A stretch of DNA of 44,114 bases from Streptomyces alanosinicus. Its GTDB lineage: Bacteria > Actinomycetota > Actinomycetes > Streptomycetales > Streptomycetaceae. The position numbers and the translations under genes were made by a program. Below are positions 1-7,851 of this stretch, in pieces. Under the pieces are notes generated by a model. The model saw only the letters and a program-made list of their open reading frames with translations. It was not told where the DNA came from and ran no database searches. The stretch is from positions 1-44,114 of the forward strand of contig NZ_BMVG01000053.1 of assembly GCF_014650595.1 (NCBI RefSeq). The letters are read 5' to 3'. Every line of letters starts with the position of its first letter. Position 1 is the stretch's first letter.

Positions 1-195
1 GACCTGCCCGGCGTACGTCCACTTGCCGTAGTAGAAGCCGTAGCCGTACAGGTTCCCCGGGGCGCCGACGTCGTTCCACGGCGCGTTGCATTCCGCCATG
101 GGGCGGGCGGCAGCGTTGGCGGCCGGCGCCGACATTCCGATGCCGCAGAGTGCTATCGCCGTCGCGGCGGTGGCAAGGCTCCTTCGTATCCGCAT
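1..195 (-). CDS. Small secreted protein, partial
   Basis: The N-terminal 65 codons are present and the rest lies beyond the window edge. The start ATG (193-195 on the complement) follows a strong purine-rich RBS (AAGGGGGA). The first ~28 residues form a typical Sec signal peptide: Arg-rich n-region (MRIRRSL), Ala-rich hydrophobic core, and a likely AxA-type cleavage near residues 25-30. The mature part is rich in Gly, Tyr and Trp and has one Cys in view. The family is not recognised. It is probably an exported small protein of Streptomyces and unrelated to the gene cluster further right. Confidence 0.6.
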   Translation of the reverse strand, partial: MRIRRSLATAATAIALCGIGMSAPAANAAARPMAECNAPWNDVGAPGNLYGYGFYYGKWTYAGQV

Positions 196-288
196 GAGTC
201 CCCCTTGTTGTGTGGCAGGCGTGTGGCCGAAGCGAGAGTAGGAGGCGGCTGTCGCGGTCGTTAGCCCGGAATCGGCCATCCGCTTGGG

Positions 289-338
289 CGCCGAGGTTCT
301 GTCTCTCCGGTCATGGCCGGAGAGACAGAACCTCGGCG
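289..338. terminator. Perfect 22-bp inverted repeat
   Basis: Arms 289-310 and 317-338 are perfectly complementary with a 6-nt loop. No T-run follows, as is usual in high-GC actinobacteria. It lies between the 3' end of the leftward ORF (whose stop is in the loop) and the divergent start region of the secreted protein. A bidirectional terminator is likely; an end of a lost mobile element is the alternative. Confidence 0.5.
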
Positions 339-796
339 GGCACGGGCAGTGCGGCCGCGGGGGCGGGCATGTCGAGCTGGTGCGGCCGTTGGGCGGGCAT
401 CAGCGGGCAGGCCAGCGCGGCGATCGCCACGAGGTCGTCGCGGTACTGCGGCATCGCCGCGTGCAGCCGGCGCTGGCCTGCCCAGAACTGTGCGGCCTCT
501 TGGGCGGTGTAGGGGCGGTAGTGCTCCCCGATCACGGCGAGGTCGCCGGCGGGGTTTCGGTCCCAATGTCCTTGGTCGGTGAGGTGGTTGCGGTACAGGA
601 GGCGGGTGTCGCGCCGCATCACCATCACCTCGTCGACCGCGGACAGCTGCTCGGCCAGCGCCACCGTCTCGGGCAGGACGGAGACGGTGGCGTTGTGCCC
701 GGCGGCCGTGGTGAACCGCGGGGCACCGCCCAGCTGGCTCACCTGCGCGTAGCGGGCGGCCGTGCCCTGGCGGGGCGACGCCGAAGCAACCCGCAT
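311..796 (-). pseudogene. Hypothetical protein, probably 5'-truncated
   Basis: A 161-residue leftward reading frame with protein-like composition from about residue 14 on (LPETVALAEQL, WAGQRRLHAAMPQYRDDL segments, mostly helical). I do not recognise the family. The first ~10 residues overlap an open stretch on the other strand that looks like the tail of a different gene, so the original 5' end was probably lost at a junction near position 765. The last residues are encoded by an arm of the large hairpin at 289-338. Confidence 0.35.
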
Positions 797-932
797 CCTG
801 GCGCTGCTGTGCGAGGAGATCGGCGAGCCTCTCGACCACGGCCTCGCCGCCCGCCGCTACGCGATGTCCGGCGACCGCCCACAGCCCTCTTGGCACCGTC
901 CTGTGACCGCTGCCGCCAGACTGCTGTTATGA
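768..932 (+). pseudogene. C-terminal remnant of an unknown gene
   Basis: About 54 codons ending in TGA at 930-932 read as a plausible helical C-terminus (EATRILALLCEEIGEPLDHG, then AARRYAMSGDR). No start codon with an RBS is visible, and the reading frame meets the oppositely oriented hypothetical gene around 765. It is most likely the tail of a gene whose front was removed by rearrangement. The family was not identified. Confidence 0.25.
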
Positions 933-1035
933 GTCAAATACCCTGTTTTCCCAGGTCAACAGAGTGCGCTGTGAGGGTGTGAGGTGAAGTCTGCGCCCTT
1001 CACCTGTGCATGCCCGTGTCGTCTCCGGCGGCTTG

Positions 1036-1920
1036 CTATGTCGTGGCTGCGAAGGTCTGCCTGTGGTTGCCGGTGTAGTCGGACTGGACCTTGAAGTACC
1101 CGCCGCGGGGGCCGTACGTGGTGTAGAAGACGAAGTTCCGCTCCGCGGCAGCGAACGGCGCTTGCTCGACGAAATCCCGGAGCAGCGGGTGGTGGTGGAC
1201 CGGGAACTCCTCGGCGGAGCAGCGCACCGGAAAGCAGAGGCGCAGCAGTCCGGGGTGGTCCCATCCGAAGGTTTGGTAGAAGTCGAACGCCTGGCCGTTG
1301 GTGTGCCTGAGGTCGCCTTCCGGGGCGGGGAAGCCCAGCCGTGTCAGCATGGTGGCCGCTGCTTCCGGGCTGAGTGTTCCGGGTGTGAAGACCGGGGAGT
1401 AGACGTTGATCGTGCGCCGGGAGAAGTCGAGGGCCAACAGCCCCGCGCGGTCCATCCCCGAGTCGTGGAAGTGGGGTCGGGCGGTGCGAACGGCCGCCGG
1501 GATGCTGGGGAGTTCTGTGAGTTCCTCGAGAGGGATGCCTCTGTCGAAGATCATCCAGATCTTGTCCGCCGGTCCGTTGACGGAAGCGTCCACGCCCCAC
1601 CACGGTTCGTGGCGCTCGGCGACCTCGTCGAGCAGCGTCTCGATCGGATGACCGGTGAAGGTGAGCAGTCCGGCCTGGCGTAGCCGGGGCACGGGCGGAA
1701 CGGGGGAGCGGTAGCAGAGCCGCAGGTTCACATCGCGCCGTGCCGGCGGCAGGGTGGTCGTGCGGACACCGATCCATCCCAGTGGGAGCAGGTCCGCCAG
1801 GGTGTCGATGACCTTGTCCACCACCGCTGCGTTGAAGCGGACCTGCGCGATCCGCGCGTACTGCCGAAGGTCCTCGGACAGTCGGGTCAGATCCAGTTCT
1901 CGTAACCCGTCACCAGTCAT
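1036..1920 (-). CDS. ABBA-type aromatic prenyltransferase
   Basis: A 294-residue protein resembling the CloQ/NphB (ABBA fold) aromatic prenyltransferases. These soluble enzymes move a dimethylallyl or geranyl group onto an aromatic acceptor and lack the DDxxD motif. Support comes from family-like length (about 300 residues), the segment GVDASVNGPADKIWMIFDRG (about residues 105-125) and the C-terminal strand pattern NFVFYTTYGPRGGYFKVQSD. ATG 1920 is preferred over GTG 1923 because GAGGG lies 6 nt before it. It stands alone: no aromatic-acceptor biosynthesis genes are adjacent, and both sides are remnants or repeats. It is either a stand-alone tailoring gene or the survivor of a lost cluster. 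Confidence 0.75.
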   Translation of the reverse strand: MTGDGLRELDLTRLSEDLRQYARIAQVRFNAAVVDKVIDTLADLLPLGWIGVRTTTLPPARRDVNLRLCYRSPVPPVPRLRQAGLLTFTGHPIETLLDEVAERHEPWWGVDASVNGPADKIWMIFDRGIPLEELTELPSIPAAVRTARPHFHDSGMDRAGLLALDFSRRTINVYSPVFTPGTLSPEAAATMLTRLGFPAPEGDLRHTNGQAFDFYQTFGWDHPGLLRLCFPVRCSAEEFPVHHHPLLRDFVEQAPFAAAERNFVFYTTYGPRGGYFKVQSDYTGNHRQTFAATT

Positions 1921-1923
1921 CAC

Positions 1924-3137
1924 TCACCCTCGAATTTCTCGCGTCTGAGGTCCTCAGACGGCCTCCCCGAGAGCTGGCCCCGAGAAACACTGGCGAGCCC
2001 GCCTCGCCAGCCAACGTCAGTGGCACCGGACAGCGCTGCTCGCGGTCGTGCTGCTCGCCGGTGAGATGTGCAGCGCGTGCTGCTTGGCGTCCTCCTGGTG
2101 GTGGTTGTCGGGTAGCTGCTGCGGGTGCCGTCCGGTGCAGCACAACATTTGCATGGGCCAGGTGACACACGAGTGCTGCACGGATAGCAGGCCAGCCCCG
2201 CTGTGCAGCAGCGAGGCCGGCGGACACCTGCTGCACGGGCCGCGCTGCGCGCCGTTGCTGCTCTTCCGCGGGTCTCGGTGGCGCCGCAGCGGCTGCATAA
2301 CGTCGCAGTTCTGCGACGTTATGCACGAGATACATGCACAGCTGCTGCATGCAGCGCCGTCGTCCAGGGCGGCGTGCATTGTTGCCGATGGAGTCAGCCG
2401 GCGTCCGGACTGCGGACTTGGAAGGAATCGCCGACGAAGTCCACGGCGGAGTCGACGACGCCGGGTACAGCCTCCCCGAATGCTCTGGTCACCGTGATCT
2501 CCCGCCACCCCGCGTGGTGAATCGTCCGGGTGATCACCCGCCTTCCGACCAGGCACCCATCGCGCCGTACGCGCCTGCCCGGGAGCCCCGTCCGAACTGC
2601 TCGCGCAACTGCGCGCCACCAACCGCGCGGAGCCGTGGGTGCCAGCCTTCGAGTAGGACCGAGTGCCGCGAGGAGTCAGCCAGCTCAAGATCAACGGCGT
2701 TTGCCGAGATGCGGACATGGGCGCGCTGGGTCGGCTGCTCCTCAGCCCTGGCGGGCTTGCGGTGCCCCGCCTGTGTGGTCGTTCGCCCCAGGCGGCAGTC
2801 GGGTCCGGAGAGGTATTCACTACGGGAGGCGTGGCTGAGACCGGGATGGGGTTGCTGCGACATACGCGCGCCTGCTACGCCGACTGCCCGCATCGTGGTA
2901 GCGGACTTTCGGTGGTACCGGTCGAAAGGGCGGGGGAGTGCTCAAGGTCCGAGTCAACGCATTGGGCGTATCCGGCAGCTGGCACCTGCCACCACTCTGT
3001 CCTCCTGTTTCCCGGCGAGCACCGGTCTCGTCGTCGCCCGGACCATGGGCTGACCACTCAGGGGACTGAGTGCCGAAGTGAGTCCCGCTTCAGTCCCGTA
3101 GTGAAAGTTGCTGGTCAGAGGCTTACTGGCTGACCTT
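1924..3137. other. Long non-coding stretch with palindromes and decayed coding
   Basis: No convincing intact gene. A leftward frame from about 2560 to a stop near 2397 reads like a protein tail (VITRTIHHAGWREITVTRAF, then GDSFQVRSPDAG) but has no start, so it is a likely remnant. Around 2050-2360 the DNA is rich in GCTGC/GCAGC and holds a perfect palindrome at 2294-2325 and a 12-bp palindrome GCTGCATGCAGC at 2344-2355. Partial copies of the GGGACTGA motif begin at 3062. Confidence 0.4.
2294..2325. promoter_or_regulatory. Perfect 15+2+15 palindrome
   Basis: TGCATAACGTCGCAG, two bases TT, then its exact complement. With a 2-nt centre it is better suited to binding a dimeric protein than to forming a terminator. 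No intact gene lies next to it to say what it controls. It could be an operator, a partition site or a recombination site of the plasmid-like element. Confidence 0.45.
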
Positions 3138-3487
3138 ACGGGACTGACGGGACTCAATGGACAAGTTATGGTGATCAGGCACGCTCGTATGCGCGCGTAC
3201 GTACTTCTGTAGTACTACCTGTGCCGTGTAGCTCATATATGGACCTGTGAGTCCCGTCAGTCCCGTGGACTATGCATCGTGTCCTCTGACCTGCTCTTTT
3301 GCGTGCGGGACTGAAGCGGGACCGAAGCGCGGTCTTGGTCCTGGTCTCTCCTGCGGCCTCCAGAGGGACTGTTGGTACGGGGCTGACGGGACTGAATGTT
3401 CGACACGCGGCCGCCGCATGTGCCGCCCCGGCCGGGTGTGCGCTAGCCTCTGATCACGAGCGGAAACTTCAGTCCCGTCAGTCCCGT
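3138..3487. repeat. Iteron-like cluster, upstream of the primase (4 copies)
   Basis: Four copies of a 19-bp unit ACGGGACTGACGGGACTGA, itself a tandem of ACGGGACTG: 3138-3156 (forward), 3248-3266 (reverse), 3377-3395 (forward, one change) and 3469-3487 (reverse). Copies 1 and 2 are an exact inverted pair, both ending in CTCA on the same side. Extra half-sites lie at 3062-3069, 3079-3099 and 3305-3326. The 3160-3247 interval is less GC-rich than its surroundings. The position before a replication-type helicase suggests initiator or repressor binding sites. Confidence 0.6.
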
Positions 3488-3713
3488 TGGTCCCGCCTCG
3501 GAGTGACGGACACGGTGCCTGTGGGGTTGACGCCGTAGACGAAGAAGATCAGCTACGACAAGGACTTTCAGTGCCCGGGCAGGTTCCGGCAGGCTCGTCA
3601 GGACCCCGAGGTGTCCGCTCGGTTCGTGGCATGCACGAGCCCCACAGCGCCATTCGTACCGGTACCGCTTCTTCTACTGGTCTCTTCCACCCCGGCCTTC
3701 ACAAGGGACGCTC

Positions 3714-5267
3714 ATGAGCAGCGCCGAGCCGGCACGCTTCGACGCCGCGGCCGCCGCAGAACAGATCCGTCAGACCAGCCTCGACCTCGGCCTGCCCGGA
3801 AGTCAGGCGATTCTGCCCACGCAGGCCGTGAGCGAAGGGCCCCGTCGCGCTGTTCAGGCAGGCCTGCTGCCGGACGAGCTGACCGACCGGGGAAACGCCA
3901 AGCTGTTCGCCCGTCTGTACAGCGACAGGTTCCGGCATGTCGAAGGCCTGGGCTGGTACTCGTGGGACCAGTACCGGTGGAAGCGCACCGGCGGCGAGAA
4001 GGGCGCGATGTGGGCTGCCGGCGACATGGCCGAACAGATGCCACGCGCCGACCCGCAAGGGCTCTTCAGCGACCGCGAAGTGGCAGCGCACAGGCGCCGC
4101 ACTCAGTCGACCTCAGGGGTCAAAGCCCTGCTTCTGCAGGCGCAGGCCGCCCCGGGACTCAGTCTCGACCCTGACTCCATGGACGGGGACACGTACGCCC
4201 TGTGCACTCCGGGCGGCGTCATCGACCTGCGGACTGGCTACTTGCGCAAGCCCGACCCTCTAACGGACATGCACTCACGCGCCACCACCGTCGGCCCGGA
4301 GGACATGCCTTTGCCCCGGTGGCGCAGCTTCCTACGCGATACCTTCGGCGACGACGCCAAGGGCCGGGAAACGATCGCGTTCCTGCACCTGCTGCTCGGC
4401 TACTCCGTCACCGGTGACGTGGGCGCCCAGATCCTGCCGTTCCTCTACGGCTCCGGAGCCAACGGCAAGTCCGTGCTGCTCGAAGTGATGATGCAGATCC
4501 TCGGTGACTACGCCAACGCGGCGCCGCCCGGCTTCCTGATGGAGAAGGGGAAATTCACCGAGCACAGCACCGAGCTGACCGAGCTGCACGGCCGGCGCAT
4601 CGTCGTGTGCTCCGAACTCAAGCCCAACGACAAGTTCAACGAGGCGCGAGTCAAGCTGCTGACCGGCGGCGACACCATCACGGCCCGCCGCATGCGCCAG
4701 GATTTCTTCACCTTCAGGCCCACGCACAAACTGTGGCTTCTGGGAAACCACCGGCCCGAAGTAGGCACCGGAGGCTACGCATTCTGGCGCCGGATGAGGA
4801 TCATCCCGTTCGAGCGGAAAGTCCCCGACGAACTCAAAATCGACAATCTCGCCCAGGAACTCGTCCAGGATGAAGGCCCTGGCATCCTGAACTGGCTCGT
4901 CGAGGGTGCCCAAAAATACCTCGCCACCAGGGACCCACTCCACGGACCGGCCAGCGTACGACTGGCCACCGAAGCCTATGAGAAGACCGAGGACCACATC
5001 GGCCGGTTCCTCACTGATCGATGCACCAAGGGTGAGAGCGCACAGTCCAATCCCGAACTACGCGTCGAGCAGAAACTCCTCTACGAGACCTACGGACGCT
5101 GGTGCTCCGAGGAAGGGATCCGCCCGGCAACGAGCCGCGCCTTCGCCGGCCGCATCCGCCAAGAACTCGGCCTGGCCTCCCCAGCAGAGATGATCAAGAA
5201 CAACGACCGCAAGCTCTACCCCGGCCTGGCGCTCCTCGCCGACGCCGGCACAGAGCCCGACGGATGA
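3714..5267 (+). CDS. D5/P4-type phage-plasmid primase-helicase
   Basis: A 517-residue protein of the phage/plasmid primase (P4 alpha C-terminal, D5 family) group, which carries a superfamily 3-type helicase for replication of phages, plasmids and satellites. The Walker A motif GSGANGKS is at residues 246-253 with the D5_N-like region before it (about 140-245). The segment VCSELKPNDKFNEARVK and the sensor-like LGNHRPE (343-349) are standard for the family. A winged-helix-like C-terminus follows (about 440-510). The start ATG has the RBS AAGGGACG. No N-terminal archaeo-eukaryotic primase domain is obvious, so it may act as helicase only. It is flanked on both sides by the alternating 19-bp repeats, which points to a replication module of an integrated or plasmid element. 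Confidence 0.88.
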   Translation: MSSAEPARFDAAAAAEQIRQTSLDLGLPGSQAILPTQAVSEGPRRAVQAGLLPDELTDRGNAKLFARLYSDRFRHVEGLGWYSWDQYRWKRTGGEKGAMWAAGDMAEQMPRADPQGLFSDREVAAHRRRTQSTSGVKALLLQAQAAPGLSLDPDSMDGDTYALCTPGGVIDLRTGYLRKPDPLTDMHSRATTVGPEDMPLPRWRSFLRDTFGDDAKGRETIAFLHLLLGYSVTGDVGAQILPFLYGSGANGKSVLLEVMMQILGDYANAAPPGFLMEKGKFTEHSTELTELHGRRIVVCSELKPNDKFNEARVKLLTGGDTITARRMRQDFFTFRPTHKLWLLGNHRPEVGTGGYAFWRRMRIIPFERKVPDELKIDNLAQELVQDEGPGILNWLVEGAQKYLATRDPLHGPASVRLATEAYEKTEDHIGRFLTDRCTKGESAQSNPELRVEQKLLYETYGRWCSEEGIRPATSRAFAGRIRQELGLASPAEMIKNNDRKLYPGLALLADAGTEPDG

Positions 5268-5397
5268 CGCTCCGGACGAAGTGCGACAGCCCCCTGCCCA
5301 GGACTCCTGCGATAATTGCCAGAACCAGACGACCAGCGGTGAGCGCGCCGCACGATCCGGCCAGAGGCCGGCCTACGGGACAGGAGGGTCTACGGCC

Positions 5398-5784
5398 ATG
5401 AGCTCGATGCTGGAAGACAGCCAGCTCACCGACGAAGCCGAAGTGGTCTGGCTCGAGGACCCGGAAAACCTCGACTACGTCCGGCAGGCCCTGGACAAGG
5501 TGCCCACCCGTAAGGGCAAACCACGCTACTCGCGCGATGGCCGCCTTGTCGGCTACACCAACCTGCAGCCGGGCGCCGTCAGTGATCCAGACTCCGGTCT
5601 CTTCCCCCGGCGCGCGTTCTTCCTCCTGCCCCACGACCGTGACCAGCAGCCTCACGGGCCCTACTCCGTAGGCGCCCCCGGCGAAGCCGTCGACCCCAGC
5701 ACCATCCAACCGGGCAGAGTTGGCGCCAAAACACCGCGCTCCCAGAGGTCTCAGGCTGCGGAGATAGCACCAGCGGGCCGGTAG
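5398..5784 (+). CDS. Hypothetical protein downstream of the primase
   Basis: A 128-residue acidic-to-neutral protein not recognised as any family. The start ATG is supported by AGGAGGG nine bases upstream. The first 60 residues look folded (DEAEVVWLEDPENLDYVRQA, then VPTRKGKPRYSRDGRLVGYT); the C-terminal third is rich in Pro, Ser and Gln and probably disordered. It lies 130 bp after the primase gene in the same direction and just before the second repeat cluster, so it probably belongs to the same replication module. Confidence 0.55.
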   Translation: MSSMLEDSQLTDEAEVVWLEDPENLDYVRQALDKVPTRKGKPRYSRDGRLVGYTNLQPGAVSDPDSGLFPRRAFFLLPHDRDQQPHGPYSVGAPGEAVDPSTIQPGRVGAKTPRSQRSQAAEIAPAGR

Positions 5785-5808
5785 GCCACGTCAGTATGAC
5801 CGCGTGGG

Positions 5809-6016
5809 ACGGGACTGACGGCACTGCCCCGTCGAGTGGGCACTAAGCGGACCGTAGGAACGCGCTGGCCTCAGTCGAGCATGCTTACATCTCAGTCCCG
5901 TCAGTCCCGTGACGGTGTGGAAAGCGTGCCTGACCTGTCCATTTCCAACCTTCATCGAGCTGACTCCCTCGACACTCAGGGCACTCTGGCGGCATCCACG
6001 GGACTGACGGGACTGA
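5809..6016. repeat. Iteron-like cluster, downstream of the primase (3 copies)
   Basis: Three more copies of the 19-bp unit found upstream of the primase: 5809-5827 (forward, imperfect), 5892-5910 (reverse) and 5998-6016 (forward). Orientation alternates as in the upstream set, so the full order is + - + - [primase, orf] + - +. No coding region is seen between 5785 and 6150 apart from these sites. Confidence 0.6.
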
Positions 6017-6150
6017 AGAACGAGCATGTCCTCACTTGTTTGCCTCCCTGGGTGAGGCGGTTCGGCGCGAACGTGTCGTCGACACCGAACCAGCCGACCG
6101 ACGGCTGACGTGACCCGGGCGCCTGCCGTCCTCGGTTGACCGAAGCTAGG

Positions 6151-6420
6151 TCGCCGGCCACCTCACCACGATCCTGCACGGCCAGGCATCCCGCGCCGCC
6201 GACGAGACCACCGTGCAGGCCGAGCGGGCCCGCCTGCGCGGCGCCAAACGCGAGGCCACCGACGCCTGCGTCCGCTAACTGACCAGCCACCTCGACCAAC
6301 TCGGCTACGACACCGCTCTGGCCCGTGGCTGGTCGATCGCCACGGGAGCGATCGAGAGTGCCTGCCGCCACTTGATCAGCGACCGCCTGGACATCACCCT
6401 GAAGCTGACCCAGTCCGCGA
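6151..6420 (+). pseudogene. ISKra4-like transposase remnant
   Basis: Translation gives a C-terminal transposase piece: ASRAADETTVQAERARLRG, then a stop in place of a tyrosine-type codon, then LDQLGYDTALARGWSIATGA and IESACRHLISDRLDIT. The GYDTAL...GWSIATG(A/V)IE...CRHL pattern matches ISKra4-family transposases. It lacks the front half, has an in-frame stop at about 6278 and ends abruptly at 6420, so it is inactive. Confidence 0.6.
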
Positions 6421-6431
6421 CCATCACCGGG

Positions 6432-6900
6432 TCACGCGGTGCGGCAAAACGGAGCAGGAGACGGGTGCAGCGGGTTCGGAGTGGACGGTTGCGCGGGCGA
6501 AGGCGTCCGCGATGTCCGTTGGAACTGGCGGGCCAGCTCCTGGTGGTCGGGGTGGGTGGGGATGATCCTGCTCAGGGTCCGGACGTTGGGGAGGAAGTCG
6601 GCGACCGGCTTGTGCGTGTAGGGCCCGAAGTCCGCCGTGCCGTTGTGTACGGATTCGAGGATGAGGTGCTGTGCCCGCAGCACGGGGTGATCGTCGGGGA
6701 GGGCCGGTCTTGGTCAGATCCGCTCCGCAGCGCGAACGCGATCCCCGGCGTCCGACGGCCCCGTCCAGGTTGGTGCAGCTTCCCGGGATGGGGAGCAATC
6801 CGGCCGGTGTGACGTGCATGCGTTGAAGGTGATGGCGCTGCCGGCAGGTGTCGGCCAGCAGCACTTGGTGATCAATGAGCTTCTTCAGCCGCCCCGCGGG
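6432..6900 (-). pseudogene. TniQ-like remnant
   Basis: A leftward broken gene in two frames. The upstream part has a zinc-finger-like piece (DTCRQRHHLQRMH, then CGADLTKT), the downstream part reads HPVLRAQHLILESVHNGTADFG. This arrangement is typical of TniQ-type proteins that accompany Tn7/Tn5053-like transposition. A frameshift lies near 6700 and no intact start is visible. The family call rests on the C-x-H/CGADL spacing followed by the HPxLxAQxLI helix, so it is moderate. Confidence 0.4.
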
Positions 6901-7083
6901 CGAGTGAGGAACCACTGGGCGTTGACGATGTCGGTGAGCAGGGCGACTATCGCCGTGCCGGCCCGGACCGCGACCCTGCGCGCCACCCGATCGGTGGCCG
7001 TTCTGAAGAGGCTCCATGCAGGCGAATGACATGCCCAGACGCCAGGACAGGAGCCGGCGGCCGCCGGAGGCGGCGCGGCGCAG

Positions 7084-7821
7084 TCATCGGGAGTGCGTAC
7101 CCGGTGTATGGCCGAACGCACGGCGGAACACATCGATGAAGGCGCTGGTGGACGACCAGCCGCACTGGTTCGCGACCTTGGTCACAGGGGCCTTTTCGGC
7201 CAGCAGGACCAGTGCGTGGTGGAGCCGTAGCTGGGTGCGCCACTGGGGGAACGTCATGCCGAGGTCGTTGCTGAACAACCGGGAGAGCGTGCGGTCACTC
7301 GCCCCGACCTCCCGCCCGAGTTCGGGGAGTGTGCGGTTGTCCGACGGGTCGGACCGCAGGAGGTCGCAGACCGTCCGCAGCAGGGGGCTGTTTGGTGTGG
7401 GCAGGTGCATGGGCTGTTGTACTGCGATCCGCAGCTGGTCGAGGAGCACGGCACGCAAGCGCATCCGTTCCGGGCTGTTGTCCTCGGTGCGGGTGTAGGT
7501 GATGATCAACTCGCGCAGTAGCGGACTCACCGCGAGCACGGCGGGGGCATCCAGGCGCAGGGGGTTCTCCCACGCGGGCAGCCCCATCAGGTGCAGTTCG
7601 AGGTCGCCGTGCGCCTGGTGGGCGTGGACGGTGCCGGCCGGGACCCAGATGGCGCGGGTTGCCGGAGCGACCCAGGAACCGGTGCTGGTGGTGACAGACA
7701 GGACGCCCCGGCCCGCGTACACGATCTGATGCTCGTCGTGCCGGTGAGCTTCGATCTCCGCACCGGACGCCAGTTGCTGTGTGCGGGTTGGTGCTATGGG
7801 CTCGTGGCGGACTTCAGTCAT
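7084..7821 (-). CDS. alnA: Cupin-AraC fusion regulator, AlnA-like
   Basis: A 245-residue protein with an N-terminal single-domain cupin (about residues 15-90, with EIEAHRHDEHQIVY carrying His ligands, then WVPAGTVHAHQ) and a C-terminal AraC-type pair of HTH motifs (about 155-243, ending FRRAFGHTPGTHSR). In the published L-alanosine pathway of Streptomyces alanosinicus a cupin-AraC fusion named AlnA was reported as required for production; this protein has the same domain order and sits in the same gene neighbourhood. ATG 7821 is chosen because the cupin starts just after it; the open frame extends upstream but only over the exporter gene. Divergent from the exporter with only 30 bp between. 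It could be purely regulatory, or the cupin could have a metal-dependent role. Confidence 0.75.
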   Translation of the reverse strand: MTEVRHEPIAPTRTQQLASGAEIEAHRHDEHQIVYAGRGVLSVTTSTGSWVAPATRAIWVPAGTVHAHQAHGDLELHLMGLPAWENPLRLDAPAVLAVSPLLRELIITYTRTEDNSPERMRLRAVLLDQLRIAVQQPMHLPTPNSPLLRTVCDLLRSDPSDNRTLPELGREVGASDRTLSRLFSNDLGMTFPQWRTQLRLHHALVLLAEKAPVTKVANQCGWSSTSAFIDVFRRAFGHTPGTHSR

Positions 7822-7851
7822 TGTCTGGCAGTTTATCGGAAGCGCGACCCG

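Noticed and set aside
3247..3538. Short frames over the iteron region (68 and 79 codons)
   Set aside because: They are translated repeats with no RBS and no recognisable pattern.
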